Part shown: positions 13,189 through 24,469 of the stretch, piece after piece
Layout: each line of letters opens with the position of its first letter
How positions within the stretch are numbered: position 1 is the stretch's first letter
Assembly: GCA_004123355.1 (NCBI GenBank)
Contig: SCHM01000002.1
Location: 9,707,569-9,771,568, forward strand
Source of the DNA: Amphirosellinia nigrospora
Lineage: Eukaryota > Ascomycota > Sordariomycetes > Xylariales > Xylariaceae
Length of the DNA stretch: 64,000 nt
Reading direction: 5' to 3'
Notes under the pieces: model-generated
The model's input: only the letters and a program-made list of their open reading frames with translations
Database searches by the model: none
What the model was told of the DNA's origin: nothing
Translations under genes and position numbers: made by a program

Positions 13189-16100
13189 AGTATATATGGA
13201 CGATGGCATTCTTACGGAGGTTTCAAGAGAGCAAAACATGAGTTTCGTAAGCTCGGTAGTTATCCCCAGACATATCTTGTTCTGCTTACAAGCCAACCGA
13301 ACGCCCATTTGATCTAGGCATAGAATTAAAAGAGGTCCTTAACAGGACTCGCCAACTAATCGGATCAAGTGGCTACGCCTCTATAGATAGGTAGTCTACT
13401 CGGCTTGATTTCATCATATGCAACCACGGCATCTGCGTCAGCTGTTCCCACGTTACTACATGCTAGTTAAACCCCATGGGGATGGATGTATTACGCCGAA
13501 GGGTATTCGCCCTGCAGCACACTCCATCTAAACGCAGTCGGGTACGACCGATATTAGGCAACTCGCCACGAGTTCATTGCAACGTTCAGATCTGACAACA
13601 TTCCTGTGTTAAGACAATACAAATCAAACTGCTTACCTATCTTCCTCGGAGCGCCGTACATAATTAAGAGCCGCGATAAACCCCCTCCACACACAAGAGA
13701 CAAACTCGAGGTCATATGCTCTGCCAACACATCTCCACGCAACCTTTTGGCAATGGAAATGTTTCGCCTGTTACGAACAACCGAGCCATAGGGCCGGGCT
13801 ATTTAAGAGCTGCAGGCAACGATATGCATGCAGACTGCGGCCGTCCCAGTCTAAGTATGCACAAGCAAACAAGCGCCTCGCAACCTCTTGGCCAGTAGCA
13901 TGGCCCATCCCACCGCAGTTACCAGGGAAAAGTGGTCAGAGATTTCCGTGAATAGCAACGATCGCACCCACCACATGATCGTTCGAATTTTCTGACTCGT
14001 CGACCTACGACCGCTTCTCAGCTTTCCCAAAACGGAACCGTCTTAGCCTTCACCAGCACCTCTATCGATGATTTCGTGTGTGTGTGGTAGTATAGTGCAA
14101 TATCCCTTCTTGGAGGATCGAAAGGTGTGTACGTCAGCCGTAGACTGCACTGGTCAGAAACCCCCTTTAGGGCTTTGATAGGGGGAGTCCACGACCGCTT
14201 TGGTAACACCATCACATTTGGATCACCTTTGCATAACGAATATATCATATCTCGATGATTGCCCAACGCCCAGTGACGTCGACCGCGTGCACCGATGCCA
14301 ATGAACCGCGTCGAGAGACGCAGGAGACAGCACTACTGCAAACACCACCATGTCAACATCGACCCTAGGCAACTGAGACTCTCCTTGCTTGGGGCGAGGC
14401 TCCGCTAGAACCTGTCTGTGAACGCCAAGCTGCCGGAACGTACGGAGGACTACACTACCTTCACACCCATCCATCCCGTCGCCCCGTTGCTTCCAGCGAC
14501 GCATGTGAATTAGTTCATTGAAGCAGACCTTTTCGCATTTCTTGCCCTGCAGGCACCTCGCGTCACAGGACGTCGCCGTCCATGCCCTGCATGGCGATTG
14601 TGTGTGCGTGTGTGTGGTGTGCCCGGATGCAACCGAGACCTTCCCCCCGGGGCACATGAAGCTCGTGGCAAATGCTGCTTTTCGTTAGGCCGCAATTGGT
14701 ATCGCCGACATTATATAGTATCCCCCTATATTGCAGGCGGTGCTACGTGAAATGCTCCCCTGTCTAACAGAAATTCTCAGCTCCCTTGCCTAGTCAACGA
14801 ATGACTTGAGAGAACACACAAAATCTGGTTCATAATGTCTTTACGTAGCGGCTTTAGTCTGCTCTCTGTCGATTATCATATCATATTGTGTCATACCAAA
14901 TACGCTGCCATGCATGAGACAGTTACTATAAGCTAGAGGATCTCAGGGGTAATATGAACCTAGTTGGTCACCTCTCGACAGCCATCATCTAGACGAGCTC
15001 CAGACCTGGTTTATGTTTTACTGCGGAGTGGCACCGGTGACAATGCTGACTGTCATGTTTGTCAGTAGCCGGGAAAGACCACACTTGAATGGTGCAGAAT
15101 GCAGTGAGCCAGGCGCCACCGTAGCCAAGCTTGCCTTAAGCGTTGGCATCTGATTACTGGCATCATTGTTAACGGACACAAGATGTAAAATCATGATTTG
15201 AAGTAAGTTGGGTATACTCACTCATTAATACTAACCTGTTGAAGCTGGTCAGCAGGTCACGGATTTATCTCAGGAGTATGGTAGTGGAGCTCCGACGCGG
15301 ATCCGGCACGACTCCCGTGTTAGGGTTCGGGCCTTCCCCGATACGCTTTATAGTTGACTACGAGTGCATGCCAAGATGACCGATGCTCCCGGAAATCTGG
15401 ATTGCCCTAAATACTCTCTTGGTTCGGCAGGTATTCGTGAGCTATCGCAGAGAGCTGATGGTGGTATATATGGCGATGTTAGACAATAGGGCGCTCAGTT
15501 GATAAGACAGTTGCCTAGGTGGTAGCGTATATACATAGTATATTGTGGCTAATGGGTCTATACGGACAGAAAGAAGCCAAAGTTTCTAATTAAGTAATCC
15601 AGCACTTGTAAGTCTAGTTTTACAGAGTTGGCAACCAGGCCACCTCTGCGACAGGCAACGTAAACCGTCTCAGGGCATCCATCTACCTACTTAGCCTAAG
15701 GCTAGTGCTTCAGGAGAGGGTGAGATAAGCATACCCTACATATCATCTCGGTGACGCCAACATTTGGATTGAAGCAATCGATACAACTCTGCTTAGGTAT
15801 TTAAAGAAAACCGTCGAACCGTTCACGCGTTGATATCCACTCCAGTTCTTCTCCAAACATTACCGACGACAGCTTTGAGGGCAAGGAATAAAGCGGGAGA
15901 ATCAGTTTTCTTCGACCATATAACCGAGTTCTAACCCAGTATCATCTTATATCGTCTACTATATCTCCGTTCATAGTTTCGTGCTTCATCTTGTTTGATT
16001 CGCCATGTTCTGTTGACACCTCCATGAACCCCCCCGTAAGATTTTTCCCTCGGGCGTTTATCACGGTGAATAGAAGAAACATACCATTGCGATAAAATGT

Positions 16101-17632
16101 CAAGTACTTAATACCTACCTGCCAATAGGAATAGTGTACTTAATAGACGTCTCGCCAGTTCCAAGTCTAGCTCAGGACAACATCTTTCGTAGGCATATGA
16201 AGATACTACTCAATCAGAGGTTGTTCCTTTGCTAGTCAGCAGCATAAGTACCATTAGCGTTATACGCGTGAGGGTACCTAATTGACTGCACAGGCGTCGA
16301 CACTGAAAACAACTGCTTGCCTACCTAGCTAGTGCGACTTGTAAGAGTGTATTTTTTCGAGGAATTTATAGCATACCTGAGGAGAAATGGCTTGCTCGTG
16401 TGACACAATATGCAAGTTAGAGATAGTTAGAGGAGATTCCACATGCTTATACCCAGGCTGGATTCGGCGTCGTGAAATTAGGTACTCGTAGTTATTTTCG
16501 CAACTCATCATTGTTACAACCTGTGCTTAGCCGATAGCCGTTGACTTCATGAGGGGTTATAGTTGCGCCACAAACCTTGCTCGGACAAAATTTCGAAGCC
16601 ATCGTTTCACTCGAAATCATAAAAGAGACCCAGCACATCAACAATGTGAAATGCTCATCCCCCACGAAAACTGTGATGAGCTGAAGCATGGTGAGAGCTA
16701 AATGCGCCACCGAAGGATTCAGGGATTCATCACACAACCGCCGAGAATGTTGGGACATTAGGCACTCTCAAGCGTCAGCCTTTATGTATATAAGTTTGGT
16801 AACGCAAAAATCCAGCTTAGTCGGCAGCGCTGATATGTTAAGTTGAAGACTATGTCCAGGGCACAACCAAGCACCGCACCAACTGAGTAGTTGTCCAATG
16901 AGCGGCCCCGCTATGAATGGCCTTGCAGCTGGGCCACCCCTGGACTGTTCGTTAGCGCAACTAATCAGGCTCTGCTCGTGGCGAACTGTTGACTATCGGA
17001 GCCCACGCTGGCCAATCAGGAGCAATCATGGTCTAATCGCAGAGCCAAAAACCCCCACATCGACCGGAGATCGTTTTATCTTGGACGGTCGTCTCGATCT
17101 CATCGAAACGCGGCCGGGCCCGTATAGGAAGGTTTTTTTTTCTTTAATCTTCCTCGCTCTCCTAATGAATGGGATTTGCGCAATTTTCCGACTTTGACTC
17201 TCTTGAACTTTGTGCGACATAGGCAGCAGAGTCGAACTTTCGGTATTCTTATCGAGAGAGTGGCTGCGAACGAATTATCCCAGTATCCCAGGACAGAGTT
17301 TGCGCTATCCTTTTCCGTATATCTGCAGCCGCTTTTTTCCCTCTTTGCATGATCGGTGCATGCGTGACCTTCCCTTTCTTCACCTTGAACCTCACCTTTT
17401 CTCATCTCGCCTCCAGCCCCCCACTGCACCGACCGCATAAACCCCTGAGTTGAGGCTTATTCGCACATGAGGCCTTACCACTCGAGGTAACATTGTGTAA
17501 TAGCAGGCGACTTCAAAGTCTTTGCGCTTGCTGGGGTCGTAGGAAAGACTTACTTCATCCGAGCAGTCTCACGAAGCATTGATATTAGATCATCGTTATC
17601 TGAATTCTTTACTTATTTATCAAGATAAGTGC

Positions 17633-19030
17633 ATGAGGCGTTTTGATCGTGCGAGTTTACTAGTGCGGTCTCTTCAGGATTGGATAGGAGGAAACGGAGG
17701 ATCTTCGCGGCAGCAAGGCTATACCCCCGTGCAGCAATTCGAAATGGCGGACCACATCTCGTCTTCCCGGAAATCGGGCGACGAGTCCAACTCGTTGGGC
17801 AACACTGTCGAGATTAGGGCCGTCGGGTCTGACGAGGGCGGCAAAGGTAGCATTAACCGCGACTACGGTACCGCTACAGGTAATAATGATGTCGTGGCGG
17901 CGGACAACGAGGCCGTAAGCCATGCGCTGCAAGACCTCGAGCAGACGAAATATGGCCGGTTCTCGTACTTCCGGACGTGGGATTTCTGGATTGTGCTCCT
18001 GATCGGGCAGATCCTGGCGCTGGCCATCACGTCGACGAACACATTCTCGTCACTGCTGGTGGAGAACAACACCTCCATCCCAGCCTTCCAGTCCTTCTTC
18101 AACTACGTGCTGCTGACGCTCATCTACTTCACGTACATGCTGTACCAGTACGGGTTCAAGAAGTTCGGCAGCATCTTGTTGCACGACGGGTGGAAGTACT
18201 TTATCCTCTCCTTCCTGGACGTCGAGGGCAACTACTTCACCGTGCTCGCCTACAACTACACAAACATCCTGTCGGCGCAGCTGATCAACTTCTGGGCTAT
18301 CGTAGTAGTCGTCATCATCTCCTTCCTCCTGTTACGCGTGCGGTACAAGATCTTCCAGATCCTCGGTATCCTTATCTGCGTGGGCGGCACCGGCGTCCTG
18401 CTCGCGAGCGACCACATCCAGGGCACCAACGGCGGGCCCGGCGTCAATCTGGTCAAGGGCGACTTGTTCGCGCTGTTGGGCGCCACCTTCTACGGCCTGA
18501 CCAACACGTTCGAGGAGTGGTTCGTCAGCAAGCGGCCCACGTACGAGGTGCTCGCCTTCCTCGGGTTCTTCGGTCTCTTCATCAACGGGACGCAGGCCGC
18601 CATCTTCGACCGGCACAGTCTCCAGACGGCCAACTTCAGCGGGCCCGTCATCGGGTACATCGTCGGGTACACGCTGGTCCTCACCCTCTTCTACTCCATC
18701 GTGCCCTTCTTCCTGCGCATCGCCTCGGCCGCCTTCTTCAACATCTCCCTGCTCACCGGCAACTTCTGGGGCACCGTCATCGGCGTCCGCGTCTTCGGGT
18801 ACCACATCCACTTCTTGTATCCCATCGCCTTCGTCCTCATCATCATCGGCCAGCTCATCTACTTCCTCGCCGGCAGTGTGCTTGGTGATTCCAAGAAGCC
18901 GTGGCTCGGCGATGCCCAGGAAGACGGCGTGGCCGGATTCGGCACCGCGAAGCTAAAGGCGATCAATGCTGCCAAGGTACGAGCACAGACTGCGGGGGAG
19001 GAGGATCAACCGGTAACGGAACAGGTCTAA
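17633..19030 (+). CDS. SLC35F-type solute carrier (DUF914 / drug-metabolite transporter superfamily)
   Basis: A single intact exon of 465 aa if translation starts at ATG 17633. The frame is open a little upstream only from a non-ATG codon. The first ~115 residues are polar and cytosolic-looking (TPVQQFEMAD, serine-rich). They are followed by about ten hydrophobic segments from WDFWIVLLIGQILALAI to YPIAFVLIIIGQLIYFLAG and a polar tail. Family signatures include the DVEGNYFTVLAYNYT block, TNILSAQLINFWAI, and ATFYGLTNTFEEWFV, all typical of SLC35F1/F2/F6-like carriers. Substrate unknown; related human proteins carry small organic solutes in internal or plasma membranes. Codon usage is strongly C-ending (GC-rich third positions), unlike the disordered genes nearby, which suggests good expression. 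A later in-frame ATG at 17743 (FEMADHIS) is an alternative start. Confidence 0.9.
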   Translation: MRRFDRASLLVRSLQDWIGGNGGSSRQQGYTPVQQFEMADHISSSRKSGDESNSLGNTVEIRAVGSDEGGKGSINRDYGTATGNNDVVAADNEAVSHALQDLEQTKYGRFSYFRTWDFWIVLLIGQILALAITSTNTFSSLLVENNTSIPAFQSFFNYVLLTLIYFTYMLYQYGFKKFGSILLHDGWKYFILSFLDVEGNYFTVLAYNYTNILSAQLINFWAIVVVVIISFLLLRVRYKIFQILGILICVGGTGVLLASDHIQGTNGGPGVNLVKGDLFALLGATFYGLTNTFEEWFVSKRPTYEVLAFLGFFGLFINGTQAAIFDRHSLQTANFSGPVIGYIVGYTLVLTLFYSIVPFFLRIASAAFFNISLLTGNFWGTVIGVRVFGYHIHFLYPIAFVLIIIGQLIYFLAGSVLGDSKKPWLGDAQEDGVAGFGTAKLKAINAAKVRAQTAGEEDQPVTEQV

Positions 19031-19772
19031 GAGCGCTTCATACTTTGCGAACTCTTTGACTATCAACTTTTGTTTGCTGTTCCCTTGTTTTGAATAACCC
19101 CCGTTTGAGATAGTTGAATTGAGGCATATATGAGATTCCCCTTATCGATTTTAAACCGCAGCGAGGAGGCTGGGTAGGTGACTAATGGAATAAATATCCT
19201 GCCTAGAGTGTATATCGCACGATATCCAGTAAATACAACATGATGAATACGTTTACAAAGCTTCCAATGAGGCGTTTTGGTGTGACTCTGTGTTCCGCCT
19301 CCGTCATTGCTATATGCGACGGAATGCCTGACCTCATGTGAATGCTAGGGAACATATTACAGGACCTACTTTCGTGGCAAGGATGTATAAGTTTCTTATC
19401 CAGACTCCACTGCCAGTGACAAAGGACCCTGTACCAAATTACATGCGAACTCGACATCTCGTCACAACTTTACAAATTTAGTGTTCATTATCCTAGAGCT
19501 AGCAAGGTTGTAGGTTACAACTTGAATAATAGGTATGAGACGCCGCATTACTCCAGAAACAGAGTAAACCTCAAATGGTATCGTTGATAGTTAACATAAA
19601 TGTGACCAAAACATTAGTTTAAACATTACCAATAGTCCCTCAATCCGCTATGCACCTCCTCTTCCCCAAATATCGATTAGTAGGTTATAAATTTGACATA
19701 GTTTATCGCGCGCTTGCTAACACAGGATGGGCGGTCCAAACCAAATCCCAACCCCATTTAATTCATGGGAAA
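19031..19772. other. intergenic region between convergent genes
   Basis: This holds the 3' flanks of the transporter (+) and of the disordered-protein gene (-). No open frame on either strand looks coding. It is noticeably AT-rich from about 19450 to 19700. Confidence 0.6.
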
Positions 19773-21788
19773 TCATATAAATCCATTGCCCAAACCATTC
19801 TCTCCTACTCGCGTAGTCCGAGGTTTGAGAGCGCTGGCCTCTATCCCAGGATTCTTCAATCGTGGTGGAGGCCTCAGTCCACCTCCAAACTCGCCCCGGT
19901 TCTCAACCCTGAACGACTACTTGAAGGTCGAAGATTGGGCGATTCCGCGCCTGAACGGGAAGCCGAGATACGAGGTGGCTCAAGAGGGTCGTAAATAGAA
20001 AGTGATTCAGACTCAGACTCCCAGCGCATACTAGAATCTGCAGGAGACGAAGACATAGCGGCGCGATCGAAAGAAGGTGCTATGGGCGACGGTAGATGCC
20101 AACGAGATGAGTCAGGCGAAGGGGGTTTACGCCTTAGAGAACGAGGGGGAATCGGTGGCGTAGTTGGGGAGGGACTACGGTCGTTGTCCACCTCCTCCTT
20201 CGCGGGAATGTGAAGACGCTGGAAAACGAACCAAGAGACTGAGATGGTGGCGGGAAACGGGGGCTAGCTAATGGGCCAGTAAGTGGAATTACGGGGCTTG
20301 TACTTTCGGGTGAGGGAGGATAGTCATAGGCAGCTTCCTCGTCGTACACAGATGATCCCCCCGGAGAGTCAATCGAATGTGGCTCACAAGTTTCGCTAAT
20401 AAGCGCCGGATGGCTGGAGTCCCCTTGCACTTCAACCTGTGACTGTAATGGCGATTTTACGCTTACAGGTGTAAGCGACCTTGGATTTGGTAAGAAAGGT
20501 GCGCTTCGCGGCCCGTCACGATCGGTTGCGTTTAGGCGGAAACCCATATTGAGGGTAAGTGGAGGTGGGCGTTCGGATGGGCGTCCGCTGTTTGCCATCT
20601 TCGACCGGTCAGCCAGATATAGTGAGATACTAGCATTACGCTCTGCCGCTTCAATCTTCATCTGCAAGCTATGTCGGCGCTGTGTATTAATGGTGAGTGT
20701 GTCTCGCTTGGCAAGGACATTTTGAATGACTGGTTTAGTGCTGCCTCTTTTTGTGAGCGGCGATGCAGGCTTAGGCGAACTGGCTGCAATTGGTGGTTTC
20801 TCTTCGCTAGCACGAGGTGTGGTAGTGGTGAAGGTAGAGACGTCGGCCCAATATTGGAAATGGGAATCCGAAGTTTCTCTAACCCTGGTGGAATGCTGCG
20901 GTGGTCCTGATTACTTGGCGGGTGGGCTTCGATTGCTGGCGGTTGAAGCGGTTCAAGTATTGGGTTTTCTGGTTTCTCCCTATCCACAATCGACTGTGGT
21001 GGGGACGGAGGCTTCTGAAGGGACTGACTTTCTATCGGCTGCTTGACTGCAAACCGAGTAGAGGCCTGCTTCTTGATGCGAAGTGGTGCAGGAGCCTCCG
21101 CAGTCCCTTGAAGGTTCCAAAGTCTGCAAACGAAGACACATCATCCGGCAAATCTAGTTTCAACTCGTATTGACCGAGCGGTGACTTGGGCGCCGCGCTT
21201 AGCGGCGTAGTTGGTTGCCCATCATCTGGCATGGTTGATGCTGGACTTAAGGGCCCGTTGGAACCTGCTTTTGATGAATCCCGAGTGAAATGTACATCAA
21301 GAGGGTTGACCCAGGTCTTACTTCTGCCATCGGACGTATTAGGTCGAGCCATGGGGTTGAAGCTAGGTGGCGCAAGACTCAGGCTCGTTGATGAGCCGGT
21401 GTTCCAGCGGCGACCAAGACTAGGATTAGATGCATGATGCCGTAGACTTGGCGGGGTTGGAAGGTCTACCATGCTCGAACCGAATTTATTTGAGGTAAAA
21501 GGAGCTACTTTGAGTGCCTTGAACTTGCTCTTTTTCGACGTTGAGGACTGCCTAGATTCTTGTCGAGACAAGGAATAAACGCTCGCTTCATACGTAGGAT
21601 TAGGTCCACCTTTGAAGTCAAAGAAACGGCTATCAAGGGCATTGGGGTCGTTAAGATTTCGCAGCTTGGCCTCGTCTTTCGGAGATTTCCTAGTTTTGTG
21701 AGTATGGAGGCAAATATGTGTTCTTAGCTAGTTGTTCTACTCACTTCTTCTTCTCGCCCCCAATCTTCAGCCCGAAAAACGACACCAT
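19773..21788 (-). CDS. conserved disordered fungal protein (MVSFFGLKIGGEKKK family), frameshifted
   Basis: Exon 1 is 21788-21745 (MVSFFGLKIGGEKK). An intron at 21744-21690 (GTGAGT, ACTAG) leads to a long exon 21689-19773. The predicted product is 654 aa, serine/proline-rich and mostly disordered. Conserved islands are the N-terminal MVSFFGLKIGGEKKK, DSRFFDFKGG, the NPLDVHF and LPDDVSSFADFG blocks, a basic helix HSLQMKIEAAERNASISLYL, RLHIPAKEE, and the C-terminal PPPRLKNPGIEASALKPRTT. I recognise the family from other Sordariomycetes but know no function. Four single-base deletions interrupt the frame, at C runs 21105-21107, 20883-20885, 20231-20232 and 19894-19897. Adding one base at each makes the exon length and all islands fit one frame. 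Without correction it would be annotated as four or five fragments. Confidence 0.8.
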
Positions 21789-24217
21789 CGCGGCCGGACT
21801 CCGATACGGCGACCAGTAAAATGTTAAGGCTAGTAACGTCTGACACGGAACCAAAGTGGTAGCGGTGGGTAGCGCCCTCGCCCTGAAAGTATATAGCCGA
21901 CCAAAAAACAACGATCTCTCGGCTTTTACTACACTTAGTCGACTTGAGAGCGTTAAGGAATCCGAATGGTTTATCTGTTATGCGTTGAGGTCTGTTTGCG
22001 GCGCCCGCGTCGGAGACCTCGAAAGATGGTTTCCCGTCGATTGCTATGATTTATGCGATGCCAACGTCGCGTATTCTCGAGAGGTGACCTGCGATTCGAG
22101 ATTCGAATGCGGGTTAAATGAGTGTGTCGAAGATTATGGTAGTAGTGCTCACGTAGAGGGGGAGCAGGAAGTGCTGTAGAAGCCGTTCTGTCGAGTATCA
22201 CGACAATAAAAGAGGGAAGAGAAAAGGCGGTAGCACAACTGCCATGAGCAGGTCTCCACGATGTTCGAGAAACGAGGGGCGTCAAAGCAATTACATTATT
22301 ATTGGTCTTCACAAATGGATGAGCTGCTACCCCAGGCTCTAAGGTCACAGTAGTGCGTGACTACTGGACTGAGGATGGAACCTTTGACCGAGGGGATGAA
22401 GGGGCAGCACAAGTAGTGTAAGTCGAGGGACGATGAGCGGTGATGGGGGACAAAGTACCGTGCACGCACTAGGTATACTTACACCCAAGTCCACTAGCTT
22501 ATAGAGGTATGCGGGTGAAAGCCACTAACCCCAAAGGTGAGAGATTAAAAAACAGATAGACCCTTCTTCGACAGAAAGGGCATCTGCAGGGAAGGGTTCT
22601 CGCTCCTGATTCCTCGTTGCTCAGTGTGTTAGATCCAATGCCAGTCCCTGCCAAGCCTGTCGCGGGCATGGGCTCAGTCCAGAATAGGAAAGCGTCAAGG
22701 ATGGTGGAAATTTGACTGAGACAGGCCCACGCTATTGTTCTTTCTCTTGAACCTAGCATCTCTCGGCTCAAGGGCCGCTTTTATGTAGAGAATTAGGGGA
22801 ACCTGGCCAGCCCTGGCTTAGATGGTATTTTATAGGCACGGCTAGGTTGCTTATCTACTTCGTGTTCGACTACCTAAGCGTTGGGTTTTTTCCCTTGTCG
22901 TCACATCGTGTCAGCGGATAAACATGGCTCTTTATATCATTAGCCCTATAAGTGATTTCTCTAGTGGCTGCACGATGAATCCTAAATCACAGCAGGTCAC
23001 AGGACTATTCTTGTGAAGCATCTCGCTATCCTGTCGGTCAAGCTCTACTATTTTCTAGTACTACAGGACTGACATGGTTTATTGCGACACCAAATCATTC
23101 CATAGACACGCTTATCTAGGTTCTTTATGGAGACGCGTAGATATTTAGTCATCCTTTACTACATGGTAGTGATATTGGCCGGCTTCCCTTTCGTCACACG
23201 GGGCACAAGTGCCCACTTTGAAACGGAACTTCCCTATGGCTTAGCGAAGGTTATGTACACTATATTCACATCAACATTCTACATTGTATGATCAAGGGTC
23301 GCGAAATGCCTTTAACCCCTTACAGTCTAGGTGAGAGATCTACGGCTCATATATCCGAATTGCCTCGCTTCCCCTAGCCTCGTTCGCTTTCGTATAGCTG
23401 GAGGGGAGCAGCAGATTGAAAAAAAGGTTGGAGGGTCTATATGTCTCTATCTTAGGTAACCACATATGATGGCGTTGCACACGCATCTTTGAATGCAATA
23501 CTGGAATACTGAGGATTCGTATATGAAGTGTGCAAGTCAGTTTAAGGTTAGGTGAGTTGGTTACACGAAATACAGTGTCCATTTATCTCACAGATCTCGC
23601 GTTTTCTCTTTAAAGTGGTTAGCTGTTCCAAAACATCAGCCGCACGACATTTAAAACTTCACAACTAAGACATTTTCGTATATATTCCAGAATAGCCTTC
23701 GGTGATGGTGTTAAGGAATCTCGCGGATTATTACGTATTCAACATCCACCTCAAGTACAAGTTTCATGACAACGAAAGTGTCTAGATAAGCTTGAGGAGA
23801 GCTAAGTAAGTAGGTCAGGGTTCAATAGATAGTCGATTGATTCTTCAGCCTCTCTGGTTTGGGGGAATCTTGAACATGTTTGTATCAACAAGCCAGTACT
23901 GTCCACACTGGAAGGGTTCCGGTATTGACAATTGCCCTTGGCTGACCTGAATGTGCTCATGCCATAGCCCCTCGAAGCTTATAGGCTTTCTCTTCTCAAA
24001 TCCCTCACCCTTCATATCACAACACAACGAGAACATTCGTATCCCCTTTGCTAACCGCACATAGAGCGACTCTTCGGACAACGTCACAAGTCCTCGCAGC
24101 CCAAACCAGCTATGCCCACTTCGGACAGCGAATACCCTCGCCTTCGCCCCCTTTCCCCATTTCTTCTAAGCCTTCTCTCCCTGGCGACGAAATCCCATTT
24201 AACCGAGGTTTTTCGTC
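21789..24217. other. intergenic region
   Basis: The first few hundred bases are upstream of the gene starting at 21788. The remainder to 24217 shows no supported gene. A minus-strand open frame of 80 codons at 24087-23845 has ordinary composition but no recognisable motif and no splice partners, so I leave it uncalled. Confidence 0.55.
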
Positions 24218-24469
24218 TCAAAGGGGGCTGCAAGTACACCCCTCCGGCATAGCAAAGGACGGATAAGCCACGCACCATAGCCTCCTGTCGCGGCAGTTGA
24301 TACGGCTGACACCGCAGTCGGTGTGCGAGCAAGGGCCGTCGTAGTATTGACGCGTTTCCAGTAAGGAAGCTGAGTTCGGGTTTATCTCTGCAGGTGCCGC
24401 GAGGACCATGCTTGGGAATGAGCCGAGCAAGGTGGTGGACAGGAAGGCAAGGATGATTGTAGATTGCAT
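24218..24469 (-). CDS. small secreted cysteine-rich protein
   Basis: An intact 83-aa frame from ATG 24469. Residues 1-24 form a clear signal peptide (hydrophobic core IILAFLSTTLLG, likely cleavage after VLA). A short linker ending LLETRQ could be a propeptide with a dibasic-like Thr-Arg boundary. The mature part has six cysteines (47, 52, 59, 66, 78, 80) in the pattern PCSHTDCG...C...WCVAYPSF...GCTC. The PCSHTDCG...WPSF-like...CTC arrangement recurs in small secreted proteins of plant-associated ascomycetes. Its size, secretion signal and even cysteine number fit an effector-like or antimicrobial-type protein, but no activity can be read from the sequence. No intron is needed. Confidence 0.72.
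   Translation of the reverse strand: MQSTIILAFLSTTLLGSFPSMVLAAPAEINPNSASLLETRQYYDGPCSHTDCGVSRINCRDRRLWCVAYPSFAMPEGCTCSPL

Larger units (their letters stand above)
7924..17632. other. 9.7-kb gene-free stretch
   Basis: No convincing gene on either strand. The first ~600 bases upstream of 7923 are probably promoter and leader of the five-exon gene. The rest shows only short, uncorrelated open frames (longest about 170 codons, 9502-8990 on the minus strand), scattered CCTACCTAG-type motifs and GT-rich tracts near 14083 and 14600. I see no transposase, reverse transcriptase or terminal repeat. Base composition looks mixed rather than uniformly AT-rich. The last ~250 bases (17380-17632) are C/T-rich and look like a leader for the transporter gene. 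Confidence 0.6.

Noticed and set aside
14223-14657. Cysteine-containing 144-codon minus-strand frame
   Set aside because: Part is encoded by a GT/CA-rich tract (THTHTQ) and the cysteines form no recognisable pattern; no signal peptide.
18332-18811. Acidic minus-strand frame antisense to the transporter
   Set aside because: Low-complexity Glu/Asp/Gly sequence arising from the antisense of biased codons.
17977-18888. Long second-frame open reading frame inside the transporter gene
   Set aside because: A shadow of the GC-rich third positions of the real gene; Arg/His/Leu-rich composition typical of such shadows.
23845-24087. 80-codon minus-strand frame beginning MTLSEESLYVRLAKG
   Set aside because: Composition is plausible for protein, but there is no recognised motif and no upstream or downstream exon to support it.
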